NCBI GenBank assembly: GCA_017549365.1
Contig: JAFYUZ010000007.1
Coordinates: 1 to 64,000, forward strand
Source of the DNA: Clostridia bacterium
GTDB lineage: Bacteria; Bacillota; Clostridia; Oscillospirales; CAG-382
Length of the DNA stretch: 64,000 nucleotides
Direction: 5' to 3'
Part shown: positions 46,443 to 55,542 of the stretch, piece after piece
Position numbering within the stretch: position 1 is the first letter of the stretch
How the letters are laid out: each line of letters starts with the position of its first letter
Notes under the pieces: model-generated
What the model was told of the DNA's origin: nothing
The model's database searches: none
What the model saw: only the letters and a program-made list of their open reading frames with translations
Program-made: the position numbers and the translations under genes

Positions 46443-47831
46443 ATGACAAGAAAAATTTTATCCATGCTTCTTGCTGTGATGCTCGTTCTTTCGTGCACAG
46501 CTTTTGCTGTTGCGGCAGATGAAGAACTTGCTTACTACGTTGAAGCAGGCGCAACAGGTAAGGGAACAGAGGACGATCCCTTCGGTACTCTTGAAGAAGC
46601 CATCTCTGCTATCGGTGATAAGGATGGCACAATTTACGTATACGGCGTATACAACATCAGCACATTCAAGGCTCCCGGCGAATGGAAGGGCATGATCACA
46701 ATCACAGGCGTTACATCTGACGCTCTCTTCCAGATCGACAAGAGCAAGGGTATTGTTTTCCCCGGCGACGTTACAATCAAGGACATTCTTTTTGATGTCG
46801 GCGAATTTGCACACATCAACAACAAGGGTACAAAACTTATTTACGATGCAGGCGAAGATTCCAACTTCAAGCACATGATCCATCTTCCCGCACTCGGCAA
46901 CGCAGTTGTTGACGAAAGCTATGCAGAGTTCCGCAGCGGTAAGATCGGCAGACTTCACATTGCCGGCGCATACGTTACATCCTACGCCAACGGTATCATG
47001 GGTGATGACACAGTTATCATCGACGGCGCAGAAGTTTCTCAGATCAGCCTTCAGGCAGACGCATACATGGATACCCACACAGGTATTTCTGTCGGCGGAA
47101 ACATCAACATCGTCGTTAATTCCGGTACTGTAAAGAGCATCACAACTCTTGAAAACAGAGCTCCCGAAGTTATGGGATCTCTCAACATCATCTTCAACAA
47201 CGGCGTTGAACCCGCAGGCAAGATCGAATATACCGAAGACAAGATCGGCGAAGGTGTTTATATCATCACTTCCGATGTTGGCGGTAAGATCATGCCCACA
47301 GCAGACCCCGGTGTTTTTGAAGTAATCTCTGATTCCGAAACCAAGGTTGCAAAGATCGATGGTCAGCTCGTTTACAACGGCAAAGTAGAGCTTGAACCCG
47401 GCGAAATCACAGTTGAATGGGTTGCAGGTCAGCAGCCTGAAAAGCCTGTCGAAGAAGAAAAGACAGAAATCAAGCTTACCATCGGTAAGGCTGAGATCAC
47501 AACAAACGGTGAAGCTAAGGCACTTGACGTTCCCGCACAGATCATCGATTCGAGAACCATGGTTCCCCTCCGTGCGATCTTCGAAGCACTCGGCGCTTCT
47601 GTTGAATGGGACGACGCCACAAAGACAGTTACATCCGTAAAGGGCGAAACAACAGTTAAGCTTACCATCGGTCAGGCTTCCATCAACGTAAACGGCGAAG
47701 ACAAGGCACTTGACGTTCCTGCACAGATCGTTGACTCCAGAACTCTCGTCCCCGTTCGTGCAATCGCAGAAAGCTTCGGTTGCGACGTTGCTTGGGACGA
47801 TCCCACAAAGACAGTTACTATCACAAAGTAA
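46443..47831 (+). CDS. Secreted beta-helix-like protein with doubled stalk domain, paralogue 1
   Basis: Secreted protein of 462 residues. Residues 1 to about 24 are a signal peptide (TRKILSMLLAVMLVLSC, ending AVAA before DEE). The next ~280 residues begin GTEDDPFGTLEEAI, the opening typical of parallel beta-helix (pectin-lyase-like) surface proteins, and are rich in Gly, Asn and beta strands. After a Pro/Glu linker (PEKPVEEEKTE) come two copper-amine-oxidase-N-type repeats of about 60 residues, each with LTIG, DVPAQI, DSRT and VP.RAI. No anchor motif is visible. It is secreted or wall-associated; function unknown. ATG follows GGAGGTG. Confidence 0.82.
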   Translation: MTRKILSMLLAVMLVLSCTAFAVAADEELAYYVEAGATGKGTEDDPFGTLEEAISAIGDKDGTIYVYGVYNISTFKAPGEWKGMITITGVTSDALFQIDKSKGIVFPGDVTIKDILFDVGEFAHINNKGTKLIYDAGEDSNFKHMIHLPALGNAVVDESYAEFRSGKIGRLHIAGAYVTSYANGIMGDDTVIIDGAEVSQISLQADAYMDTHTGISVGGNINIVVNSGTVKSITTLENRAPEVMGSLNIIFNNGVEPAGKIEYTEDKIGEGVYIITSDVGGKIMPTADPGVFEVISDSETKVAKIDGQLVYNGKVELEPGEITVEWVAGQQPEKPVEEEKTEIKLTIGKAEITTNGEAKALDVPAQIIDSRTMVPLRAIFEALGASVEWDDATKTVTSVKGETTVKLTIGQASINVNGEDKALDVPAQIVDSRTLVPVRAIAESFGCDVAWDDPTKTVTITK

Positions 47832-47844
47832 TTATTGAAAACAT

Positions 47845-47872
47845 AAAAAACACCGCTTCGGCGGTGTTTTTT
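47845..47872 (+). terminator. Terminator of paralogue 1
   Basis: ACACCGC, UUCG-type loop TTCG, GCGGTGT, then TTTTTT. The same hairpin ends paralogue 2. Confidence 0.93.
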
Positions 47873-47925
47873 GTATAATGTGCGCACTTTTTTGAAAATT
47901 ATATCGTAAAATTTGATATTAAGTA

Positions 47926-47954
47926 TAGACAAATCGGCAATTCTGTGATATAAT
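47926..47954 (+). promoter_or_regulatory. Promoter of stalk-protein paralogue 2
   Basis: TAGACA (47926-47931), 17 nt, and TATAAT (47949-47954) with extended -10 TGA. Confidence 0.75.
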
Positions 47955-48006
47955 CGCCACATAATAACTTTTTTAAGTTGTTTGTAAATATTTTGGAGGT
48001 GTCGTT

Positions 48007-49395
48007 ATGACAAGAAAAATTTTATCCATGCTTCTTGCTGTAATGCTCGTTCTTTCTTGCACAGCATTCGTTGTTGCAGCAGACGATGAACTTGCTTACT
48101 ATATCGAAGCAGGCGCAACAGGAACCGGTACTGAAGATGATCCTTTCGGTACTCTTGAAGAAGCTATTCTCGCTCTCGGCGGCAAGGATGGTACAGTTTA
48201 TGTATACGGTGATTTTCCTCTCACCGAATTCAAAGCTCCCAAATGGGAAGGCACTGTTACAGTAAAGGGCGCAACAGCTGACTCTTCCGTATCTGTTGCT
48301 GACGGTAAGGCAGCCATTTTCTTTGGTGATATCACATTCAAGGATATCTCTTTCAACATCGGCAAAAATGCTCATTTTAATCCCCAGGGCTCAAAGCTCG
48401 TTATGGATGGTGGCGAAGATACAAAGTTTGATAGCTTTATGCATCTTTCCATGTATTCCAGCTCTATCGTTGAAGAGGGCAACTTTGTTCTCGAAAGCGG
48501 ATATATCAAGACACTTTATTCTGCCGGCGGTTACTGCACATCGCTTTCTAACGGTGTAATGGGCGATTCCAACGTTACTATCAACGGCGGTTCTGTTGGA
48601 ACTATTTCTCTTTGCGCAGACGCATTTATGGATACTCAGACAGGTATTTCCATCGGCGGTAACTTCAACATTATCATCAACGGCGGTGAAGTTGGTGTTA
48701 TTGGTGTTACTAAGGAAAAAACCTCTCCCGAAGTTATGGGCGCTCTCAACATCATCTTCAACAACGGTATGGAAGCTCCTGAAAAGTTTGCATATCCCGA
48801 AGATACAGTTTCGGGTGGCGTATTCATCATCTATTCGGGCGAAGGCGGTATGATCACTCCTGATGCAGGCGTTGGTGAATTTATTGTTAAGTCCAACTCG
48901 GATAACAAGGTTGCAAAGATCAACGGCCAGCTTGTTTACAATGGTAAAGTAACTCTCCAGCCCGGCGAAACCGAAGTAGAGTGGGTTGCAGGCGAACAGA
49001 AAGCACAGGCTCCCGCAGAAGAAAAGACAGAGATCAAACTTACCATCGGTAAGGCTGAAATCACAACAAACGGCGAGGCAAAGGCTCTTGACGTTCCCGC
49101 ACAGATCATCGATTCGAGAACCATGGTTCCCCTCCGTGCAATTTTTGAAGCACTCGGCGCTTCTGTTGAATGGGACGATGCCACAAAGACAGTTACATCC
49201 GTAAAGGGTGACACAACCGTTAAGCTTACCATCGGTCAGGCTTCCATCAACGTAAATGGTGCAGACAAGGCACTTGACGTCCCTGCACAGATCGTTGACT
49301 CCAGAACTCTCGTTCCCGTTCGTGCAATCGCCGAAAGCTTCGGTTGCGACGTTGCTTGGGACGATCCTACAAAGACAGTTACTATCACTAAGTAA
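48007..49395 (+). CDS. Secreted beta-helix-like protein with doubled stalk domain, paralogue 2
   Basis: Protein of 462 residues with the same plan as its neighbours: an almost identical signal peptide, GTEDDPFGTLEEAI, a variable middle (about 40-310) including GDSNVTINGGSVGTISLCAD and NIIINGGEVGVIGVT, a shorter linker (QKAQAPAEEKTE), and two stalk repeats. The C-terminal ~125 residues are nearly identical to paralogues 1 and 3 while the middle has clearly diverged. It has its own promoter and terminator. ATG is behind GGAGGTG at about 6 nt. Confidence 0.82.
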   Translation: MTRKILSMLLAVMLVLSCTAFVVAADDELAYYIEAGATGTGTEDDPFGTLEEAILALGGKDGTVYVYGDFPLTEFKAPKWEGTVTVKGATADSSVSVADGKAAIFFGDITFKDISFNIGKNAHFNPQGSKLVMDGGEDTKFDSFMHLSMYSSSIVEEGNFVLESGYIKTLYSAGGYCTSLSNGVMGDSNVTINGGSVGTISLCADAFMDTQTGISIGGNFNIIINGGEVGVIGVTKEKTSPEVMGALNIIFNNGMEAPEKFAYPEDTVSGGVFIIYSGEGGMITPDAGVGEFIVKSNSDNKVAKINGQLVYNGKVTLQPGETEVEWVAGEQKAQAPAEEKTEIKLTIGKAEITTNGEAKALDVPAQIIDSRTMVPLRAIFEALGASVEWDDATKTVTSVKGDTTVKLTIGQASINVNGADKALDVPAQIVDSRTLVPVRAIAESFGCDVAWDDPTKTVTITK

Positions 49396-49406
49396 TTATA
49401 AAACAG

Positions 49407-49433
49407 AAAAACACCGCTTCGGCGGTGTTTTTT
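49407..49433 (+). terminator. Terminator of paralogue 2
   Basis: ACACCGC-TTCG-GCGGTGT followed by TTTTTT, a copy of the hairpin after paralogue 1. Confidence 0.93.
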
Positions 49434-49511
49434 CTTTGCTGTGATCTTCCTGTCATTATCGTTATTAAATTAACAAAACTTTGCAATTCCCGATTTGTTG
49501 TGAAAAATATA

Positions 49512-49540
49512 TAGACATATGCACGTTTTGATGTTACAAT
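49512..49540 (+). promoter_or_regulatory. Promoter of stalk-protein paralogue 3
   Basis: TAGACA (49512-49517), 17 nt, and TACAAT (49535-49540) with extended -10 TGT. Confidence 0.72.
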
Positions 49541-49588
49541 GTGTACAAGATCACAAAAGTTGATCCAATATTAACGGAGGTGTCAATT

Positions 49589-50980
49589 ATGACAAAAAAG
49601 ATTTTATCCGCTCTTCTCGCAGTGATGCTCGTTCTTTCGCTTGCATCCTTTGCGGTTTCTGCTGACGACGAGCTTGCATTCTATGTAGAAGAAGGCGCAA
49701 CAGGTAACGGTAGCGAAGACGAGCCTTTCGGCACAATCGACGAAGCAATCCTTGCACTGGGTGGCAAGGACGGAACAATTTACGTTTACGGCGCATATGA
49801 CGTTTCTACTTTCAAGGCACCGGCATGGAAGGGAATGGTCACCATTACAGGTGCTTCTTCCGATGCTATCCTTACGACTAAAAAGAGCGCAGGTGCTGTT
49901 TTTAACGGCGACGTTACTTTTAAGGATATCCTTGTCGAGCTTGGCGAACACTCTCATATAAATCCTGCCGGCACAAAAATGATCTGCGATTTTGGCGAAG
50001 ATGTCGAACTGAAGTACATGGTCCACCTTCCCGGTATCGGCAATTTCATCGCGGAAGACAGCTACACAGAGCTTCTCAGCGGTAAATATGCCACAGTATA
50101 TCTCGGCGGCGGATATACAACATCTTATGCAAACGGTGTTGAAGGCGACGTAACTCTTGTGGTTGACGGCGCTACGATCTCGAGCCTCAGATTGTCTGCC
50201 GACAGCTTTAAGGCTGACCACACAGGTATCTCTGTTGGTGGAAATATGAACCTTGTTATCAATTCCGGCACTGTAAATCAGATAACAACAAAGTCCAATT
50301 TCCCGACAGATCCCGAAATAATGGGCGCTCTCAACATCATCTTCAACAACGGCAATAAAGCTCCCAAAACATTTACTTACCCCGAAGAAACAGTTGCAGG
50401 CGGCATATATGTCATTTACTCCGAAGAGGGCGGTAAGATCATGCCTACTTCTGACATTGGTGTATTCGAAGTAATCTCTGATTCCGAAACAAAGGTTGCA
50501 AAGATCGACGGCGAGCTCGTTTATAACGGCACAGTCGAGCTTGCTCCCGGCGAAACAGAAGTTGAATGGGTTGCAGGTCAGCAGCCTGAAAAGCCTGTCG
50601 AAGAAGAAAAGACAGAAATCAAGCTTACCATCGGTAAGGCTGAGATCACAACAAACGGCGAGGCAAAGGCTCTTGACGTTCCTGCTCAGATCATCGATTC
50701 GAGAACTATGGTTCCCCTCCGTGCAATTTTTGAAGCACTCGGTGCTTCTGTTGAATGGGACGACGCCACAAAGACGGTTACATCCGTAAAGGGTGACACA
50801 ACCGTTAAGCTTACCATCGGTCAGGCTTCCATCAACGTAAATGGAGCAGACAAGGCACTTGACGTTCCCGCACAGATCGTTGACTCCAGAACTCTCGTTC
50901 CCGTTCGTGCAATCGCCGAAAGCTTCGGCTGCGAAGTGGGTTGGGACGATCCCACAAAGACAGTTACTATCACAAAGTAA
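49589..50980 (+). CDS. Secreted beta-helix-like protein with doubled stalk domain, paralogue 3
   Basis: Protein of 463 residues. The signal peptide differs slightly (TKKILSALLAVMLVLS, no cysteine, ending VSA before DDE). The middle domain shares GSEDEPFGTIDEAI and NIIFNNG with the others. The linker PEKPVEEEKTE and preceding ~40 residues match paralogue 1, while the last repeats resemble paralogue 2 in synonymous sites, a mosaic pattern. Two stalk repeats end in TVTITK. The promoter matches the others, but the terminator is different. ATG 49589 follows GGAGGTG. Confidence 0.82.
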   Translation: MTKKILSALLAVMLVLSLASFAVSADDELAFYVEEGATGNGSEDEPFGTIDEAILALGGKDGTIYVYGAYDVSTFKAPAWKGMVTITGASSDAILTTKKSAGAVFNGDVTFKDILVELGEHSHINPAGTKMICDFGEDVELKYMVHLPGIGNFIAEDSYTELLSGKYATVYLGGGYTTSYANGVEGDVTLVVDGATISSLRLSADSFKADHTGISVGGNMNLVINSGTVNQITTKSNFPTDPEIMGALNIIFNNGNKAPKTFTYPEETVAGGIYVIYSEEGGKIMPTSDIGVFEVISDSETKVAKIDGELVYNGTVELAPGETEVEWVAGQQPEKPVEEEKTEIKLTIGKAEITTNGEAKALDVPAQIIDSRTMVPLRAIFEALGASVEWDDATKTVTSVKGDTTVKLTIGQASINVNGADKALDVPAQIVDSRTLVPVRAIAESFGCEVGWDDPTKTVTITK

Positions 50981-50997
50981 TATCTCTTAAAAATAAG

Positions 50998-51036
50998 ATA
51001 TCCACCCATACGCCTTGAATATGGGTGGATATTTTT
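50998..51036. terminator. Bidirectional terminator between paralogue 3 and topB
   Basis: A 13-bp stem with arms ATATCCACCCATA (50998-51010) and TATGGGTGGATAT (51020-51032), then TTTTT. It separates the convergent genes. Confidence 0.9.
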
Positions 51037-51040
51037 GTGC

Positions 51041-53224
51041 TTATTTTTTGTTTTGCTCCATAGCTTTTTTCATGGCAAGAGCAAGGGGACTTTCGGTTTT
51101 TGGTTCATTTTTTTGCTGTTGTTGCATAAAGCTTTTTACAAATTGCTTTGACGCGCTCTTTCCGCCGCCTTCTTTGGACTTAAAGAATCCGTCCGCCTTC
51201 TGCTTAAAACCGCATTTGCAGACAACGATCTTTCCGTCTCCCTGGCCGCGTATCTCAAGCGCTTTGTGGCAATTGGGGCAACGTGCACCCGTTTTCACCG
51301 AAAGGCTTTCGTGGTACGAACATTCTCTGTCCTGGCAAACCAGCATCTCGCCACGCTTGCCGTTGACCTTAAGAAGCATTTTTCCGCAAAGAGGGCAGGG
51401 GGTTCTTGTTACATTGTCATGCTTGTAGGTCGAATCGCTGTTTTTCACTGTCTTTACAAGCTCGGAAGCATAACTGCGTATCTCGGATACGAATCCGTCT
51501 TTCTTTTCTTCGCCTTTGGCTATTTTTTCAAGACGCATTTCCCACTGCGCGGTAAGTAATGGTTCTTTCAGCTCTTTTGGCACAATGTCGATGAGCTGAA
51601 CACCTTTTGATGTGGGATAAAGCACGTTGTCCTTCTTTTCGATATAGAAGGTGGAATACAGCTTTTCGATAATATCGGCACGGGTTGCGGGTGTTCCGAG
51701 TCCTGCTCCGATGAATTCTTTCATCTTGCGGTCTTTGATGAATTTCGACGGGTTTTCCATCGCCGAAAGAAGGGAAGCTTCGGTGTATCTTGATGGAGGG
51801 GTTGTTTTAAGAGCTTTGATATCTGTGCCCGAGCATCTTATCTTTGCGCCCTTTACAAGGGGAGGAAGCGAGCTGTCGCTTTCCGAATCGTCCTTTTCCT
51901 CTTCTTCGTCGCTGTCGGTGATACCAAGCTTTTTCCATCCGTAATCAATTATTTCTTTTCCCGTAACAAAAAAGCTTTCTCCGCCGCATTCAAGTTCGGC
52001 TTTTACCTGCTTGTAAACGAAATCGGGATAAAAGCACGAGAAAAAGCGAGACACCACAAGAACGTATATCTTTTTTTCCTCATTGGAAAAAGCGTAGATG
52101 TCGGGCATCTCTTCGGTGGGGATGATTGCGTGGTGATCTGAAACCTTTGCGGCGTTTACACACAGCTTGTTTATGCTTCTGCGGTTGCGCATTATATCCT
52201 TTGCCGTATCGGCAAGAGAACCGATCGATGCGGCTCTCACGCGGTCATAAAGGGTAGGGACAATATCATCTGTTATATATCTCGAATCTGTTCTCGGATA
52301 AGTGAGAGCTTTGTGGTTTTCATATAGTCTTTGCATCACCGAAAGGGTTTCTTTTGGGGACATTTTGAAAAGCTTGTTGGCATCCCTTTGAAGCTCTGTA
52401 AGATCGTAAAGCATGGGTGCAGGCACGCGCTTTTCGGTGAATTTTACGTCTTTTATTACAAATTCTTTTCCGTCAACCTTTCGGGCTATTTTTTCGGCGT
52501 CCGCTCTTTCGTTTATTGCCGAAACTCCGTCGGTGTTGCGGTATATCGCTCTGAATGACGAAAAGTTTGCGTGCAGATTGAAATAATCCTTTGCCTTAAA
52601 GTTTTTTATTTCGTTTTCGCGCTCAACAATAAGCGCAAGGGTCGGGGTCTGCACACGGCCTGCCGAAAGCTGTGCGTTGTGACGGCAGGTGAGAGCGCGG
52701 GTCACGTTAAGTCCCACAAGCCAGTCTGCCTCGGCTCGCGCCTTTGCGGCGTTGCACAAGGGCAAATAATCGTCTCCGTCGCGAAGCTTGGAAAAACCTT
52801 CTTTTATCGCCTTGTCGGTCTGGGAAGATATCCAAAGTCGCTTTATCGGCTTTTTGCACGCCGCCTTTTCGATTATCCATCTTGCAACAAGCTCGCCTTC
52901 GCGTCCTGCATCTGTGGCAATGATGATATCCGAAACCGTGGGCGAAAGAAGCAGCTGCTTTACGGCAGTGAACTGTTTTGCGGTTTCTTTGATGATAACA
53001 AGCTTCATTTTGTCAGGAAGCATAGGCAGGGTTTCAAACGACCACTTTTTGTATTCGTCTCCGTATTTTTCGGGATCTGCAAGAGTGACGAGATGACCGA
53101 GCGCCCATGTAACGATGTATTTTTCGCCTTCAAGACATCCGTTGCCCTTTTTGTGCGCGCCCATAACGCGGGCAATCTCGCGGGCGACAGACGGCTTTTC
53201 TGCAAGTACTAATGTCTTTGACAA
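51041..53224 (-). CDS. topB: DNA topoisomerase III
   Basis: Type IA topoisomerase of 727 residues. TOPRIM begins KTLVLAEKPSVAREIARVMG, with DAGREGELVARW; LSAGRVQTPTLALIV and the catalytic region ALTYPRTDSRYI (active Tyr) follow. The C-terminus carries zinc ribbons (CPLCGKMLL...CQDREC, CPNCHKALE...CKCG) and a basic tail. It resolves recombination and replication intermediates. Start is TTG 53224 with AAAGGAG 9 nt ahead. It lies 12 nt after the aldose epimerase gene. Confidence 0.94.
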   Translation of the reverse strand: MSKTLVLAEKPSVAREIARVMGAHKKGNGCLEGEKYIVTWALGHLVTLADPEKYGDEYKKWSFETLPMLPDKMKLVIIKETAKQFTAVKQLLLSPTVSDIIIATDAGREGELVARWIIEKAACKKPIKRLWISSQTDKAIKEGFSKLRDGDDYLPLCNAAKARAEADWLVGLNVTRALTCRHNAQLSAGRVQTPTLALIVERENEIKNFKAKDYFNLHANFSSFRAIYRNTDGVSAINERADAEKIARKVDGKEFVIKDVKFTEKRVPAPMLYDLTELQRDANKLFKMSPKETLSVMQRLYENHKALTYPRTDSRYITDDIVPTLYDRVRAASIGSLADTAKDIMRNRRSINKLCVNAAKVSDHHAIIPTEEMPDIYAFSNEEKKIYVLVVSRFFSCFYPDFVYKQVKAELECGGESFFVTGKEIIDYGWKKLGITDSDEEEEKDDSESDSSLPPLVKGAKIRCSGTDIKALKTTPPSRYTEASLLSAMENPSKFIKDRKMKEFIGAGLGTPATRADIIEKLYSTFYIEKKDNVLYPTSKGVQLIDIVPKELKEPLLTAQWEMRLEKIAKGEEKKDGFVSEIRSYASELVKTVKNSDSTYKHDNVTRTPCPLCGKMLLKVNGKRGEMLVCQDRECSYHESLSVKTGARCPNCHKALEIRGQGDGKIVVCKCGFKQKADGFFKSKEGGGKSASKQFVKSFMQQQQKNEPKTESPLALAMKKAMEQNKK

Positions 53225-53236
53225 GGTGATACTCCT

Positions 53237-54103
53237 TTATTTAACGAATGTGATTGTGTGTGTGACACTGTGGGTGTTGCGGGGGGCAACTTTGATAATG
53301 CCGGGTCGCTTTGTTATATCGTATTCCGAATCGATCATGTCGGGGAAGCCGCACCAGGGTTCGATGCAGATGTAGGGTGCGTTTCCACAGTTCTTGGTCC
53401 AGAAAAGAAGATGGGTAAATTCGGGGAAATCAACTTTTACGATTCTTTCGCCGTCCTTCGAGCAAAGAGTCACGCACGAAGAGTTGAATTTTGAAAATAC
53501 CAATGCATCTATTGAAAAGTAATCGTATTTGAGCTCGAGAACGTCAGAATCTTCAAGGATTCTTTCGGTTTTGTAATCCATAAGGTTGCCGTTTACTATA
53601 TGCGAATCGAGGGTTTCTTTTTCGTCGAAAAGGATAGAATAGTTTTCGATTCCCTCGGGGCAAAGATATGCTTCGTGGCAACCTACCGAGTAGTACATGT
53701 CCTTATCATTCTTGTTTGTCGTTCTGTATTCAACACTTATCGAGTCTTTGTCGAGGGTGTAGACAATTCTGAATTCAAAAGAGAAGGGGTACTGTACCAG
53801 AGTTTCGGTAGTTTCGGTGAATAGGAAAGTAATGCTTGTGTCGCTTATGCTTTCAACCGCAAATTCCGCATCCCGGCAAAAACCGTGCTTTGCAAGATTA
53901 TATTCTTTGCCGTCGAGTATAAATTTGTCATCCTTAAGACCGCCGCAGATGGGGAAGAGGACGGGCGCGGTATATCCCCAGATCGACGGATCTCTGAACA
54001 TAAATTCCTTTCCGTCGGCGTTTTTAAGGCTTATAAGTTCTGCACCCTTCGTGCTAAAGGTTGCGGTAATGATACCGTTTGATAATACGTGTGTCTGTGA
54101 CAT
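53237..54103 (-). CDS. Aldose 1-epimerase family protein
   Basis: Galactose-mutarotase-like protein of 288 residues: TATFSTKGAELISLKNADGKEF, KHGFCRDAEF with the conserved His, GCHEAYLCP with the second His, and CIEPWCGFPDM near the C-terminus. It is a member of the YeaD/LacX-like subgroup. The physiological sugar is unknown. AGGAG lies 8 nt before ATG 54103. It sits between a MATE transporter gene and topB. Confidence 0.88.
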   Translation of the reverse strand: MSQTHVLSNGIITATFSTKGAELISLKNADGKEFMFRDPSIWGYTAPVLFPICGGLKDDKFILDGKEYNLAKHGFCRDAEFAVESISDTSITFLFTETTETLVQYPFSFEFRIVYTLDKDSISVEYRTTNKNDKDMYYSVGCHEAYLCPEGIENYSILFDEKETLDSHIVNGNLMDYKTERILEDSDVLELKYDYFSIDALVFSKFNSSCVTLCSKDGERIVKVDFPEFTHLLFWTKNCGNAPYICIEPWCGFPDMIDSEYDITKRPGIIKVAPRNTHSVTHTITFVK

Positions 54104-54143
54104 ATCATTTTCTCCTGTCATAATTTTTAATATTTAAAATGTA

Positions 54144-55484
54144 TCAACTGCAATGTTTTTTCCATCCCGCTCTTACAAAGCGGACAACAAAGAAAGAAAG
54201 CCTGCATATCCAGTCTGCCACCATGGCGATCCATACTCCGAGAGCTCCCAAATCAAACGCAAAATGCAAATAGTACGAAAGCCCCAATCTGCATACGATC
54301 ATCGAGCAGATAGAAACTATCATGGTAAAACGCACGTCGTTTGCGGCGCGCAGACAATTTGGTAGCGTAAAGGCAAGTGGCCACAGAAACATTCCCGATC
54401 CGTTGTGAATGATTACAAGCGTGCGTGTAAGCTCTGTTGTTGCGCTGTCAAGGCTGAACCACGACAATATCGGGTTGATAAATACGATGGTCGAAAGATA
54501 AAAAAGCGAACCTATGGTGTATTGTATCAGCAAAAGCTTTTTCGCATAATATTTTACTCCGTCAAAATCCCGCGCCCCCACACATTGACCGATAACTGTA
54601 ATGACGGCAAGGTTCATTGAAGATCCGAAAATGCATCCGAAGGTGTCGAGATGGTTTGCCATCGCGTTTGCGGTGGTGTGAACAAGGCCGTATTCCGCAA
54701 TAAGGCTGACAACAAGAAGCCGTCCGAGCTGGAAAAAGCTGTTTTCAAAGCCTGACGGAATTCCGATACGAAGAATTCTGCCAATCATTTTGAAATCTGG
54801 GGTAAACTTTGAAAAAAACTTTATTCTTATCGGACTTTTTTTGCTCGATATCCAAAATAATGTAATCAGCATTCCCGCCAATCGTCCGATAAGGGTAGAA
54901 ATAGCCGCACCGAAAACTCCCCATTCCAAAACGTATATGGCAATAGCATTTCCTGCAATATTTACAAAGTTGCACAAAAGCGCTGAATACATACAGTAGT
55001 TTGACTTGCCGAACGATCTGAAAAGTGCTCCGCAACAACTGTCAACAGCAATGATCGGATAGGAAAACGCGGTAACAAGAAAATATGTAACCGCGGCATC
55101 GTGAGTTGCTTTGTCAAGTTTTGAAAAACACAGGTTTATTATGCCTTTACTGAAAAATATGCCTATTGCTGCTATTACAAGCGATATTGCCAGTGCGGAA
55201 AAAATAAGCATCTTTGCGCTTTTGGACGCACTTTTTTCGTCTTTTGCGCCGATTAGCTGAGATGTGACCACCGCACCTCCCGTGGCAAGTGCCGCAAAGA
55301 CGTTTAATATCAGAATGTTTATCTGGTCGACCAGCGAAACACCCGAAATACACGATTCGCCAAGCGACGATATCATAAGGGTGTCGATTATGCCGACCGA
55401 GCTTGACAAAAGGGTGCTGATTACAAGCGGTGCTATAAGTTTTGCCAGGTATTTGTTGGAAAATCTGTTTTTAACACTGTCCAT
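54144..55484 (-). CDS. MATE-family efflux transporter
   Basis: Membrane protein of 446 residues with 12 hydrophobic helices. It begins with LIAPLVISTLLSSSVGIIDTLMISSLG and contains AATGGAVVTSQLIGA-like and RIGIPSGFENSFFQLGR segments, typical of MATE (NorM/DinF) exporters. These use Na+ or H+ gradients to export drugs or metabolites. ATG at 55484 has a poor SD; a TTG at 55502 is the alternative start. The hairpin just upstream ends the ThuA gene. Confidence 0.85.
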   Translation of the reverse strand: MDSVKNRFSNKYLAKLIAPLVISTLLSSSVGIIDTLMISSLGESCISGVSLVDQINILILNVFAALATGGAVVTSQLIGAKDEKSASKSAKMLIFSALAISLVIAAIGIFFSKGIINLCFSKLDKATHDAAVTYFLVTAFSYPIIAVDSCCGALFRSFGKSNYCMYSALLCNFVNIAGNAIAIYVLEWGVFGAAISTLIGRLAGMLITLFWISSKKSPIRIKFFSKFTPDFKMIGRILRIGIPSGFENSFFQLGRLLVVSLIAEYGLVHTTANAMANHLDTFGCIFGSSMNLAVITVIGQCVGARDFDGVKYYAKKLLLIQYTIGSLFYLSTIVFINPILSWFSLDSATTELTRTLVIIHNGSGMFLWPLAFTLPNCLRAANDVRFTMIVSICSMIVCRLGLSYYLHFAFDLGALGVWIAMVADWICRLSFFVVRFVRAGWKKHCS

Positions 55485-55504
55485 TTTTACGTCAAGAAAC
55501 AAAA

Positions 55505-55535
55505 GTCAAGACCGTTTATCGCGGTCTTGACCTTC
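55505..55535. terminator. Intrinsic terminator after the ThuA-like gene
   Basis: Arms GTCAAGACCG (55505-55514) and CGGTCTTGAC (55522-55531); followed on the minus strand by TTTTGTTTCTT, on the plus strand by CTTCTTTTTT. Confidence 0.82.
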
Positions 55536-55542
55536 TTTTTTG

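Noticed and set aside
46443..46500. Lipobox in the paralogue signal peptides
   Set aside because: The VLSC sequence does not fit the lipobox well and paralogue 3 lacks the cysteine, so ordinary signal peptidase I cleavage is more likely.
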